64,000 nt of DNA from Modicisalibacter coralii (GTDB lineage: Bacteria; Pseudomonadota; Gammaproteobacteria; Pseudomonadales; Halomonadaceae): contig NZ_QWBW01000006.1 in the NCBI RefSeq assembly GCF_004117855.1, positions 62,001-126,000 of the forward strand, written 5' to 3'. The notes under the pieces are model-generated. The model was not told where the DNA came from, did not search any database, and saw nothing but the letters and a program-made list of their open reading frames with translations. This document shows positions 18,327 through 26,436 of this stretch, one piece after another. The stretch's first letter is position 1. Each line of letters starts with the position of its first letter. The translations under genes and the position numbers were made by a program.

Positions 18327-19781
18327 ATGGCGAACGATAACGACACCCGGCAACAAGCGGCGCCGCCCTCGCTCGCCGCACGTATCGGCTTCTGGCTGGG
18401 CCCTGCCTGGGTCGTCATGGTCCTGCTCGTTCCGGCACCGGCGGGGATGTCGCCCGCGGCCTGGCACTGTGCGGGCATGGCCCTGCTGATGGCGACCTGG
18501 TGGTCGACGGAAGCGATTCCCATCCCGGCCACCGCCCTGCTCCCCCTGGTGCTGGTACCGGCCCTGGGAATCGGCGACATCGATCCCACGGCCGCCAGCT
18601 ACGCCGACCCGATCGTCTTCCTGTTCCTGGGCGGCTTCCTGCTGGGGCTCGGCATGCAGCGCTGGGATCTGCACCGGCGCATCGCCCTCAAGGTCCTGCA
18701 GATCGTCGGTCATCAACCGCGTCGCCAGATCGCCGGCTTCATGATCGCCACCGGCTTCCTCAGCATGTGGGTCTCCAATACCGCCACCAGCATCATGATG
18801 CTGCCGATCGGCATGTCGGTGATCAGTCTGCTCGACGACCGTGACCCGCAGGAACTCAACCGCTACGCCACGTCGCTGCTGCTGGCGATCGCCTATGCCG
18901 CCAGCATCGGCGGGATCGCGACACTGATCGGCACACCGCCCAACGCGCTGCTCGCCGGTTACCTCGCCAGCGACCGGGGCATCGAGATCGGCTTTGCACA
19001 ATGGATGATCGTGGGCATCCCGGTCAGCGTGATCATGATGGTCGCCGCCTGGCTGTGGCTGACCCGCGGCGGCTTCTCGCTGGGTTCCGGCGAGGACAGC
19101 GCGCAGTTGGTGCGCGACCAGCTGGCCGAGCTGGGCGCCCTGTCGACGGCGGAGCGCCGCGTCGGGGCGATCTTCCTGCTCGCCGCCTTGGCCTGGGTCA
19201 CGAGACCGTTGATCAACGATGCCGGCCTCGGGTGGGTGTCGGATACCGGTATCGCCATCGCCGCCGGTCTGCTGCTGTTCATTCTGCCCAGCGGCCAGCG
19301 GGGCCACCGGCTGCTGAGCTGGGAACAGGCGCGTGACCTGCCCTGGGGCGTGCTGTTGCTGTTCGGCGGCGGCCTGGCGCTGGCGGGGGTCATCAAGCGT
19401 TCCGGTCTCGCGGAGTGGATCGCCAACCACCTGTCGGTGTTCGGCGCCCTGCCGCTGATCGGCCTGGTGGGCATGGTGGTGCTGGTGATCATCTTCCTCA
19501 CCGAAGTGACCTCCAACACTGCCACCTCGGCCGCCTTCCTGCCGCTGCTCGGAGCACTGGCGCTGTCGCTCGACGTCTCGCCGATCCTGATCACCGTGCC
19601 CGCCGCCATCGCCGCCAGTTGCGCCTTCATGATGCCGGTGGCGACACCGCCCAACGCCATCGTCTTCGCCACCGGCCACATGCGAATCCAGTCGATGATC
19701 CAGGCGGGCTTCGTGCTCAACCTGATCGGCACCCTGGTGGTTACCGGCGTGGTCTACTTCCTGCTCACGACGTTCTGGTGA
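18327..19781 (+). CDS. DASS (SLC13)-family sodium:dicarboxylate/anion transporter
   Basis: 484 residues with about 11 membrane segments. The two SNT substrate/sodium motifs of the family are present: NTATSIMMLPIG (about 153-164) and TSNTATSAAFLPLL (about 396-409). Re-entrant segments ATLIGTPPNAL and VATPPNAIVFATGH are also clear. Start ATG 18327 has AAGGAGG 6-7 nt upstream; earlier in-frame starts lack a site. Likely substrates are succinate, malate, citrate or sulfate, not resolvable here. Monocistronic. Confidence 0.9.
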   Translation: MANDNDTRQQAAPPSLAARIGFWLGPAWVVMVLLVPAPAGMSPAAWHCAGMALLMATWWSTEAIPIPATALLPLVLVPALGIGDIDPTAASYADPIVFLFLGGFLLGLGMQRWDLHRRIALKVLQIVGHQPRRQIAGFMIATGFLSMWVSNTATSIMMLPIGMSVISLLDDRDPQELNRYATSLLLAIAYAASIGGIATLIGTPPNALLAGYLASDRGIEIGFAQWMIVGIPVSVIMMVAAWLWLTRGGFSLGSGEDSAQLVRDQLAELGALSTAERRVGAIFLLAALAWVTRPLINDAGLGWVSDTGIAIAAGLLLFILPSGQRGHRLLSWEQARDLPWGVLLLFGGGLALAGVIKRSGLAEWIANHLSVFGALPLIGLVGMVVLVIIFLTEVTSNTATSAAFLPLLGALALSLDVSPILITVPAAIAASCAFMMPVATPPNAIVFATGHMRIQSMIQAGFVLNLIGTLVVTGVVYFLLTTFW

Positions 19782-19885
19782 GCCATGACCTCGATCAGCA
19801 TTCCGGCACATGACGTCAGAACGCCGAGGCACACCCTGCGGCAACGCCTATACTCAACCCACGCTCGACGCGACGGGAGGTTCGT

Positions 19886-20254
19886 ATGGCAACGCGCAAG
19901 TCCAGAACCGGCAACGACGCTTTGGCCTCTCTGCTGAACGGCGACTCGCTGCCCAGCTGGTGGATGCAGCAGTGGCTGGAGTCCACGGCGCCGATCACGC
20001 GGATGCAACTGGCCTGGCTGCAGACCATGAGCGAGGCCATGCAGCACGAAGCCGAGTTTCTCAAGGTCGTCGCCACGTCCAGTGAAAAGCTCGCCCGCTG
20101 CGCCTGGGATCCCGAGGCGCTGCGCGATCCCTCGGCGCTCTCCTCCTGCTACCAGCAGGCCGCCTCCGAGGTGGCCAATGCCGCGGCCCGGCGTTTCAGC
20201 AAGGTCAGCGAACTCAGCCACGACCTTCGCGAGCGTATCTGGGACGAGATCTGA
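19886..20254 (+). CDS. Small helical protein, phasin-like
   Basis: 122 residues, mostly amphipathic helix (QLAWLQTMSEAMQHEAEFLKVV ... YQQAASEVANAAARRFSKVSELSHDL). The layout resembles phasin-domain proteins that coat polyhydroxyalkanoate granules, but I do not see a decisive motif and no pha genes are near. GGGAGG lies 9-10 nt before the ATG. The TGA stop overlaps the first base of the 143-bp palindromic repeat at 20254. Confidence 0.65.
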   Translation: MATRKSRTGNDALASLLNGDSLPSWWMQQWLESTAPITRMQLAWLQTMSEAMQHEAEFLKVVATSSEKLARCAWDPEALRDPSALSSCYQQAASEVANAAARRFSKVSELSHDLRERIWDEI

Positions 20255-20396
20255 GAGGGTGTTTACAAAGTCGGCGAGCGAAGGCAAGACAAGGCAAAAT
20301 CGGCCGAAAAAACGGAGTTTACACGGAGTAAATGAGTATTTTGAGGCCGATTTTAACGCCGTATTGTCGAGCGCAGGCATTTTGTAAACACCCTCT
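20254..20396. repeat. 143-bp MITE-like palindromic repeat, copy 1
   Basis: Bounded by inverted termini AGAGGGTGTTTACAAA / TTTGTAAACACCCTCT, with further internal complementarity (AAAATCGGCC near 20296 and GGCCGATTTT near 20345), so the whole unit can fold as one long imperfect hairpin. It differs from copy 2 (28906-29048) at 6 of 143 positions. It lies between the convergent ends of the phasin-like gene and lrgB, where it could act as a terminator. No transposase is present and no clear target duplication is seen. Confidence 0.9.
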
Positions 20397-20405
20397 GACG
20401 CCGGC

Positions 20406-21134
20406 TCACACTCCGAACAGCGCGACGATCGCCGGCAGCACGAAGGCGGTGAGCATGCCGGTGAGCCCCATGGCCAGTCCCGCGAAGGCGCCCGCCATCG
20501 CCCCGACCGAGGCGAAGCAGTACGCGGTGCCGAAGCCATGAGCGGCCAGCCCCATGGTGAACCCCTTGACGCTGGGGTCCTCGATGCGCAGCCAGCGAAA
20601 GATCCACGGACCCAGCGTGCAACCGATCGACCCGGTGAGCAGGACCAGCGCCGCCGCCAGCGAGGGGATGCCACCGATCTGCTCGGCGATGCCCATGGCG
20701 ATCGGCGAGGTGACCGAGCGAGGCGCCAGCGACAGTAGCACTTCGGGCTGCGCCCCCATCAGCAGGGCAATGCCCAGTGTCGAACTCACCGCCGTGACGA
20801 TACCCGCGAGACAGGCAACCAGGATCGGCACCAGCATGCGGCGCACCCGCTCGCGATGGTCGAACAGCGGAATCGCCAGCGCCACCGTGGCCGGCCCCAA
20901 CAGAAAGTGGATGAACTGCGCGCCCTCGAAATAGCTCGCGTAGTCGATGCCGGTCAGCAACAGGAAGCCGATCAACAGGGCGATGGCCACCAGAACCGGA
21001 TGCGCGAAGGTGGAATGCCCCGCCAGGCGATGGAGGTGCGTGGCCAGATAGAAGGCCACCAGCGTCGCCAGCAGCGATACCAGGGGGTTGCCGGACAGGT
21101 AGACCCAGAGCTGATCGAGCCCCGTCAGATTCAT
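20406..21134 (-). CDS. LrgB/CidB-family membrane protein
   Basis: 242 residues with seven or more membrane segments and the LrgB signature region (SVTSPIAMGIAEQIGGIPSLAA, about 140-161; AAHGFGTAYCF, about 204-214). Family knowledge: these partner holin-like LrgA/CidA proteins in murein-hydrolase control or in glycolate/pyruvate export, as in YohK and PLGG1. The ATG overlaps the lrgA stop by 4 bp (ATGA), so the two are translationally coupled. Confidence 0.88.
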   Translation of the reverse strand: MNLTGLDQLWVYLSGNPLVSLLATLVAFYLATHLHRLAGHSTFAHPVLVAIALLIGFLLLTGIDYASYFEGAQFIHFLLGPATVALAIPLFDHRERVRRMLVPILVACLAGIVTAVSSTLGIALLMGAQPEVLLSLAPRSVTSPIAMGIAEQIGGIPSLAAALVLLTGSIGCTLGPWIFRWLRIEDPSVKGFTMGLAAHGFGTAYCFASVGAMAGAFAGLAMGLTGMLTAFVLPAIVALFGV

Positions 21135-21493
21135 GAGTCACCCCCGCCCCAACGCCGCTTCGCCAGCACGTCGAGCACCTTGGCGGTCACCGCCAGGGTC
21201 AGTCCGGTGGATACCACCAGGGTCACGGCGAGTATGCCCAGATCCTCGCCGATCAACCCGAAATGCGACATGATCCCCACCCCGGCGGGCACGAACAGCA
21301 GGGTCAGATAACGCAGCAAGCCCTCGCCGGCCGTTCGCAGGGCGCTGGGCACCCGACCGTTGACCATCAGGGCCACCAGCAGCACGACCATCCCCATCAC
21401 CGGCCCGGGCACCGGCAGCGACAACGCCCTGACCAGCAACTCACCGATGAACTGACAACCCAGCAGTACGCTCATACCGACGATCAACGGCAT
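21131..21493 (-). CDS. LrgA/CidA-family holin-like membrane protein
   Basis: 120 residues with four membrane helices. The family motif LPVPGPVMGMVVLLVAL (about 26-42) and the conserved loop YLTLLFVPAGVGIMSH (about 62-77) are clear. GGAGAGAG precedes the ATG. It is first gene of an lrgAB-type pair. Proposed roles in the family are pore formation linked to autolysis and export of small organic acids; the sequence does not decide between them. Confidence 0.9.
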   Translation of the reverse strand: MPLIVGMSVLLGCQFIGELLVRALSLPVPGPVMGMVVLLVALMVNGRVPSALRTAGEGLLRYLTLLFVPAGVGIMSHFGLIGEDLGILAVTLVVSTGLTLAVTAKVLDVLAKRRWGGGDS

Positions 21494-21702
21494 CTCTCTC
21501 CCCTTCTGGCAACGCTTGCGACCAGCATGATACTACGAAAGTCGCACATCTCGAGCCGAGGCCGACCCTCTGCCACGTCCATCAGCGACAAGCGATTGAA
21601 TGCCAAGCGTAATTTCCACTTGCATTTGATCGAGGAATCGTTAGTATATGCCTCGTCCTGCGGCGAACACTTCAGCGAATGCTGATGAAGTCGCGACATT
21701 GT

Positions 21703-21779
21703 CGGAGCGTGGCGCAGCTTGGTAGCGCGCTGCAATGGGGTTGCAGAGGTCGCTGGTTCGAATCCAGTCGCTCCGACCA
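21703..21779 (+). tRNA. tRNA-Pro (anticodon GGG)
   Basis: 77 nt with a 7-bp acceptor stem (CGGAGCG/CGCTCCG), D-arm GCGCAGCTTGGTAGCGC, anticodon stem CTGCA/TGCAG with loop ATGGGGT (anticodon GGG at 34-36), TΨC arm GCTGGTTCGAATCCAGT and an encoded CCA end. It reads CCC and CCU codons. The sequence resembles E. coli tRNA-Pro throughout. Confidence 0.97.
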
Positions 21780-21791
21780 AAAGGATTAACG

Positions 21792-21829
21792 AAAACCGCC
21801 GCTCACGGGTCAACCGAAGCGGCGGTTTT
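21792..21829 (+). terminator. Terminator of tRNA-Pro
   Basis: Perfect 12-bp stem AAAACCGCCGCT/AGCGGCGGTTTT (21792-21803, 21818-21829) with a 14-nt loop, ending in a T-run (21826-21830), 13 nt after the tRNA CCA. Confidence 0.9.
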
Positions 21830-21860
21830 TCGTTGCCGTCAAGATTTTGTCAAAAAATTG

Positions 21861-22139
21861 TCAAAACGCTATGGGGTTGACCTGTTTCCAGAGGGCGTCA
21901 TCTCCTGCCGGGATGACTCCGGCGCCCTCTTGCCTGCCGGAAAGCCATCCTCGATTCCCGCCGGTGACGAAACCTGCCAGGGTGCTGAAGGCCTCCATCA
22001 CCTGGCCGAGCTCCTCCATCTGGACGATGGTCGCGTCGACGCGCATCGCCCGGACGTACAGGTTGCCGTCCCGGTCGGCGTCTCGGTCTTCAGCAGAGAG
22101 ATGGCGATAGCGGTGACTCATGGCAACACCGTACCTCAT
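21861..22139 (-). CDS. Unrecognised small ORF downstream of tRNA-Pro
   Basis: 92 codons (or 86 from ATG 22121, MSHRYRHLSAEDRD...). The composition is protein-like, with a plausible helix VDATIVQMEELGQVMEAFSTLAGF. I recognise no family, and the ribosome site is weak. It sits in gene-poor DNA right after a tRNA, so it may be a remnant of an integrated element. Its stop is followed by three TTGAC-like boxes (21835-21868 region) on the same strand. Confidence 0.3.
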   Translation of the reverse strand: MRYGVAMSHRYRHLSAEDRDADRDGNLYVRAMRVDATIVQMEELGQVMEAFSTLAGFVTGGNRGWLSGRQEGAGVIPAGDDALWKQVNPIAF

Positions 22140-22301
22140 GGGTCACATGTTGCGCTTGATCATTGAGACCAACCACCCTAGCTACCCGCAAGGACCCGAA
22201 GACTGGCAAAACGCAACACGCACGCCAGTTTGGCCTGAAAGCATGGCCTATCCTGGTCCCGACCGGGCAGCTTAATCTGGACATTTAACCTAGGTAGATA
22301 G

Positions 22302-22327
22302 GAAAGGGGCCTTTCGAGGCCCCTTTC
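22302..22327. terminator. Hairpin, terminator-like
   Basis: Perfect 10-bp stem GAAAGGGGCC/GGCCCCTTTC with a 6-nt loop, followed on the plus strand by TCTATATTAG. No gene is confidently upstream on either strand within 150 bp, so what it ends is unclear. Confidence 0.5.
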
Positions 22328-22651
22328 TCTATATTAGTAAGAATTGATACAACAGAAAGAGCTATGACTGACCCCGACCGTGTTGAAGATCGGCTACGAG
22401 CTGACCAAGAAGTTGCTCCGTCCGGTGACTGGGTTGAGAGAGCGACGCGCAAGGTGCGGCATCACCAATGCTGTCAGCGTCATCAGTCGTGTCAGCGACA
22501 GGCGGGATTTGCGCCAGAGCATCACTCCTCTGGCCTTGGCCGAACTTCGCCCGATCCATTGGTTCAACAGGATCCAGGCTGGACAGAGGCGCCGAAAACA
22601 GATGGCGATTTGCAGTGACACCGGCAGGCATAGCGAGCTCTCCTTGCTGCT

Positions 22652-23149
22652 TCAGTAATAGGACTGGACCACTTCGTTCCGACAAATCTTCACCCAATGA
22701 TAAGGGCGGTGCCATCGAAGGATAGTACAGGTGCCGTCCCGACCGGAGCGATCAGGCCTGCCGTAAATCAGTCGTGCATCCCCTTCCGTCATCCCGGGGA
22801 TCACCACGCCCTGCGCCCGGGCCTGGTCATACTTTGATTCCTCAGTCTGGCTGTGCAGATCGCGGACCCTGGCACGTTCACGGGCGAGATCGGCCTTGAG
22901 GCGCTGTTGCTCCTCGCGCTTACGGCGTTGCTCGGCCAGATCGAAGCGAGGTTCGGGGGAGCCGACCGTGGAGAGGTTACTGCCGACCTCGACGGACTGG
23001 CGCTCATCGCCACAAGGGTAGTCCTGAAACGTTGCCGTGCCGTCGATCGTACAGCGATAGATGTCAGCAGCCTGGGCGGACACCACGGCCGACAGAGCCG
23101 CCGTTGCGATCACACCCGCCAATGCCTTTGCAATGAGCCACTTACGCAT
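22652..23149 (-). CDS. DUF4124-domain secreted protein
   Basis: 165 residues. A Sec signal peptide (1-27, ending AQA-A) is followed by the DUF4124 motif IYRCTIDGTATFQDYPCGDE (29-48), a charged helical segment (70-108, EQRRKREEQQRLKADLARERARVRDL) and a C-terminal region with GMTEGDARLIYGRPD, like the SmpA/OmlA-type fold. Four cysteines remain after the signal. Periplasmic, function unknown. It is the first confident gene after the tRNA-Pro region. Confidence 0.75.
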   Translation of the reverse strand: MRKWLIAKALAGVIATAALSAVVSAQAADIYRCTIDGTATFQDYPCGDERQSVEVGSNLSTVGSPEPRFDLAEQRRKREEQQRLKADLARERARVRDLHSQTEESKYDQARAQGVVIPGMTEGDARLIYGRPDRSGRDGTCTILRWHRPYHWVKICRNEVVQSYY

Positions 23150-23452
23150 AACCGACTCCGGTTAGATTCAAGAGTGGCATCCCTGCCCAAGGGCACCGCC
23201 CCTTATCGCTATCCATGAAACGCTTGAATACTGTACCCGGGTTTAACGGTGTGTCCACTGCTGCTGGGCAAGATCACTCGCCGATCAGCATCAGGTCGCC
23301 GTGCTGCACCAGCAAGGCATCATCGGTGATCAGCACGTCCTCCTCGAGGCTGGTGCGGCAAGGGCGATTCAGTCCTTCGCCGAGCTCACAGAGCAGAGAA
23401 TTGGCAATCGCCGCCAAAACATCATGCCGTTGCGATGATAACGCGACCGTTC
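23150..23452. other. Gap between DUF4124 gene and dctM, with a possible gene fragment
   Basis: 303 bp. On the minus strand, about 48 codons ending at the TGA at 23278-23280 read ANSLLCELGEGLNRPC ... ITDDALLVQHGDLMLIGE. They look protein-like but lack an ATG or GTG and a ribosome site in frame. This may be the tail of a lost gene or chance. Nothing else is seen. Confidence 0.3.
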
Positions 23453-24754
23453 CTAGAACATCTTCCCGGGCAACCACAGGGTCAGCGCGGGAAGCGCCGC
23501 CAGCAGTACCAGACGCACCACATCCGCCAGGATGAACGGCAGGATTCCGCGGATCACCGTTCGCTGGGTCAGATGAGGCTGAGTGGCCTGGACCACGAAC
23601 AGGTTCATGCCGATGGGCGGGGTGATCAGGCCGATCTCGGCCACCGTCACCACGAGCACGCCGAACCACACCATGTCGAAATCCAGCGAGGCCGCGACCG
23701 GCGCCAGGAACGGCACGGTCAGCAGGATCATCGACATGGCATCCATGAAGCAGCCCAGGATGATGTAGAACAGCATGATCAGCACCAGCACCATGGCCGG
23801 CGACAGGCCGCTGGCCTCGATACCGTCGATCAGCGCGCTGGGCAGCCCGGTGGTTTCCAGGAAATAGTTGAACAACGACGCGCCGATCAGGATGAAGAAG
23901 ATCATCCCGGTCAGGCCCGCGGTCTCCCGCACCGCCCCCCACAGCGCCCGGCGATCGAGCTCCCCGGAAATCAGCGCCAGGCCGAAGGCACCAACGGCCC
24001 CCACCGCGGCGGCTTCGGTGGGCGAGAACCAGCCCATATAGATGCCCCCGATCACCAGCGCGAAGAGCAATAGCACGCCCCAGACCCGACGCAGGGTAGC
24101 CAGCCGTGTGCCCCACCCCGCCCGGGGCGTGGAAGGCGCCAGATGCGGGGCCATGCGTACCCGCACGATGATCGCCAGCCCATAGAGCACCGCCCCGATG
24201 ATCCCGGGCAGGATGGCGCCAATGAACAGCTGGCCGATCGAGGTCTGGGTGAGGATGCCGTAGATCACCAGCAGGATGGAGGGCGGGATCAACACACCCA
24301 GCGTACCGCCCGCGGCGATGGAGGCGGATGACAGCGAGCCATCATAGCCGCGCTTCTCCATCTCCGGGATCGCCACGCGCCCCATGGTCGCGACCGTGGC
24401 CAGGGACGACCCGCAGATGGCACCGAAGATGGCGCAGGCGCCGACCCCGGTGACGGCGAGCCCGCCTCGGACATGACCCAGGAAGCTGTTGACCATGTCG
24501 AACAGCGAGCGCGACAGCCCGGCGCGCGCGGCAAAGACCCCCATCATCACGAACAGCGGCACGACACTCAGCGAGTACGGGAAGATCGCCTCGAAGGGTG
24601 ACGAGCCGAGAATGAACCCGGCCCCCATGAGCCCGTTCAGCCACCAGAAGCCGCCGACCCCCACCAGCGCCATGGCCACCGCGACCGGGAAGCCGAAGGC
24701 GATCAACGCCAGTGTCAGGCCGAAACCGGCCAGACCGAGCATCGCACCACTCAT
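23453..24754 (-). CDS. TRAP transporter large permease (DctM family)
   Basis: 433 residues with about 12 membrane segments, the normal length for DctM. Family signatures: NSFLGHVRGGLAVTGVGACAIFGAICGSS (about 89-117) and GRVAIPEMEKRGYD. This is the ion-coupled membrane domain for uptake of the ligand delivered by the DctP-like protein. It overlaps the small permease gene by 4 bp. It is last in a four-gene unit P450-dctP-dctQ-dctM. Confidence 0.93.
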   Translation of the reverse strand: MSGAMLGLAGFGLTLALIAFGFPVAVAMALVGVGGFWWLNGLMGAGFILGSSPFEAIFPYSLSVVPLFVMMGVFAARAGLSRSLFDMVNSFLGHVRGGLAVTGVGACAIFGAICGSSLATVATMGRVAIPEMEKRGYDGSLSSASIAAGGTLGVLIPPSILLVIYGILTQTSIGQLFIGAILPGIIGAVLYGLAIIVRVRMAPHLAPSTPRAGWGTRLATLRRVWGVLLLFALVIGGIYMGWFSPTEAAAVGAVGAFGLALISGELDRRALWGAVRETAGLTGMIFFILIGASLFNYFLETTGLPSALIDGIEASGLSPAMVLVLIMLFYIILGCFMDAMSMILLTVPFLAPVAASLDFDMVWFGVLVVTVAEIGLITPPIGMNLFVVQATQPHLTQRTVIRGILPFILADVVRLVLLAALPALTLWLPGKMF

Positions 24755-25248
24755 GAGGCGACCTTCGAGGCTGTGGCCGGCCGAGAGGACGGCAGCAGGC
24801 CGAGTCCGGTCCCGACGATGGAGAGACCGACGCCAAACAGCAGCGGCATCCAGTAATAGAAGATCGGAATGCCCAGTTGCTGCGAACGATCGCCGAACAT
24901 GACCTGCTGCTGGAAGGTGGCGTAACAGAAATAGAGCATTACACCCAGCAACGTCATGGCGGCCAGCCCGGCGACGCCCCGCAACACGCTCGTCAACTGA
25001 CGAGGCAGGGACTCGACGAGCAGATCCACGCCCACATGGGCCCCGGTCATGAAGGCGTAGGGAATGACCAGCCAGGCCCCGCCCAGCACGAACAGCTGGA
25101 CCAGGTCGACCACGCCGGGTACGGGGTGGTCGACCTGGCGACCGATGATGTCGGCCACCGTCAGCAGCGCGGCCGCCGCATAGGCCGCGACGCCGATCAC
25201 GGCGGTCAGCGTGACCAGGGATCGCAAGGCGGTTATCACGTAGCGCAT
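24751..25248 (-). CDS. TRAP transporter small permease (DctQ family)
   Basis: 165 residues from ATG 25248, with four membrane helices and the DctQ pattern (VADIIGRQVDHPVPGVVDLVQLFVLGGAWLVIPYAF). A GTG four codons upstream (25260) is a possible alternative; the ATG has AGGGTGA 8 nt before it. It partners DctM in the inner membrane. Confidence 0.9.
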   Translation of the reverse strand: MRYVITALRSLVTLTAVIGVAAYAAAALLTVADIIGRQVDHPVPGVVDLVQLFVLGGAWLVIPYAFMTGAHVGVDLLVESLPRQLTSVLRGVAGLAAMTLLGVMLYFCYATFQQQVMFGDRSQQLGIPIFYYWMPLLFGVGLSIVGTGLGLLPSSRPATASKVAS

Positions 25249-25311
25249 AAACAGGGTCACCCTAAAGACGGCGGGCCGTCACCCTGACGGGCGCCGCCCA
25301 CGCGAGGAGGC

Positions 25312-26346
25312 TCAGGAGGCGTCGTCTTGCTGCTTCTCGGCGAGCAGCTCGCGCATGCGTTCGTAGATCTCCCGCGCGTTGTCGACCCCGTGATCGGCGG
25401 TCTCCTGGATATACGCCTCGGTGGTGGGCTGCAGCGCCTCGCGCCAGCGCTCACGCTCGGCGTCCGTCAGGTGGGTGATGACATCCCCGGAGGCCACGGC
25501 CTCCTCGCGGCCGGCGGCATCCCACTTGTCCCACCAGTCTCCGAACTTGGCCACCAGCGAGTCCCCCGACGCCTCGTCGATGCACGCCTGGACGTTCCCG
25601 GGCAACGAGTCGTACTTGCGCTGATTCATCACGAAGAAAAACGGGACCGTATAGGCGCCGGCGTCCAGGTGATAATGCAGCACCTCGTTCAGGCCGAACG
25701 ACTTCACCGGGTCCCAGGGGAAGACGGTTCCGTCAATCACGTGCTTCTGGATGTTCTCGTAGACCTCGCCCGGCGGCAGACCCTGCGGGGTGGCCCCCAG
25801 CGCCGTAAGCATCTGCGAGACGGCAGGGCTGGGAGTCCGCAGGCGCAGCCCCTGCATGTCCTCCATGGTTTCCACCTTCTTGTCCGCCGTGTGGACGAGC
25901 CCACCGTTGTGGGCATGCAAGGCGAGCACCTTGAGGCCGCGATATTCGGGTGCCAGGTACTCGGGATACATCGCCCACAGCGTCTCGCTGGCGGCCCCGG
26001 CGTCACGAGTCATGAACGGCAACTCGATCAACGAGGTGCGCGGAAAGCGCCCGCGGGGGATGCCCTGAAGGCCGTGCGCGATATCCACGACCCCGGCCAG
26101 CACCTGCTCCTGCTGCTTGGCGACGTTGCCCAGCTGCGTGCCGCCCGGATAGATCTTGAACTGGACCTCGCCGTTGGTGCACTGGGTGACCTGCTCGGTC
26201 CAGGGCACGATGAAATCGGTATGGATGCCATGCACGGGAGGCAGGTAATGGCTGACCTTGAGCGTGGTCTGGGCGGAGGCGGCTTGCGACATCAGCAGCG
26301 TCGCGCCGGCGACTAGCGTGGCCAGGGTGAGTGTCTTGTTGTTCAC
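25312..26346 (-). CDS. TRAP transporter periplasmic substrate-binding protein (DctP family)
   Basis: 344 residues from GTG 26346 (AGGAG 6 nt upstream). Sec signal peptide 1-25 (...MSQAASA-Q) and a mature DctP domain. The conserved ligand-carboxylate region MQGLRLRTPSPAVSQMLTALGATPQGLP (about 153-180) holds the arginine that normally salt-bridges an organic acid. A short P450-dctP gap of 90 nt supports co-transcription. The ligand is probably an organic acid that the P450, or enzymes elsewhere, then processes. Confidence 0.92.
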   Translation of the reverse strand: MNNKTLTLATLVAGATLLMSQAASAQTTLKVSHYLPPVHGIHTDFIVPWTEQVTQCTNGEVQFKIYPGGTQLGNVAKQQEQVLAGVVDIAHGLQGIPRGRFPRTSLIELPFMTRDAGAASETLWAMYPEYLAPEYRGLKVLALHAHNGGLVHTADKKVETMEDMQGLRLRTPSPAVSQMLTALGATPQGLPPGEVYENIQKHVIDGTVFPWDPVKSFGLNEVLHYHLDAGAYTVPFFFVMNQRKYDSLPGNVQACIDEASGDSLVAKFGDWWDKWDAAGREEAVASGDVITHLTDAERERWREALQPTTEAYIQETADHGVDNAREIYERMRELLAEKQQDDAS

Positions 26347-26436
26347 GGGGAACTCCTGATTGCTCCGCAGGCGCGGAGGTGGGGTTGGTCTTGTTGTTCG
26401 GCCGTCAGGGGCCAGGAGGAAGTCGTTATCGATCAA

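Larger units (their letters stand above)
21830..22651. other. Gene-poor stretch after tRNA-Pro
   Basis: Apart from the weak ORF at 21861-22139 and the hairpin at 22302-22327, I see no gene I can support. Frames at about 22364-22658 on the plus strand are open but show no family features. No copy of the tRNA 3' end was noticed downstream, so an att duplication is not supported. Confidence 0.5.

Noticed and set aside
18171-19844. 557-codon minus-strand frame opposite the DASS transporter
   Set aside because: The translation is dominated by Gln, Asp, His and Gly, typical of an antisense shadow; the transporter is clear on the plus strand.
21703-22330. Prophage or island att site at tRNA-Pro
   Set aside because: I found no second copy of the tRNA 3' end and no integrase in the window, so only a remnant can be suspected.
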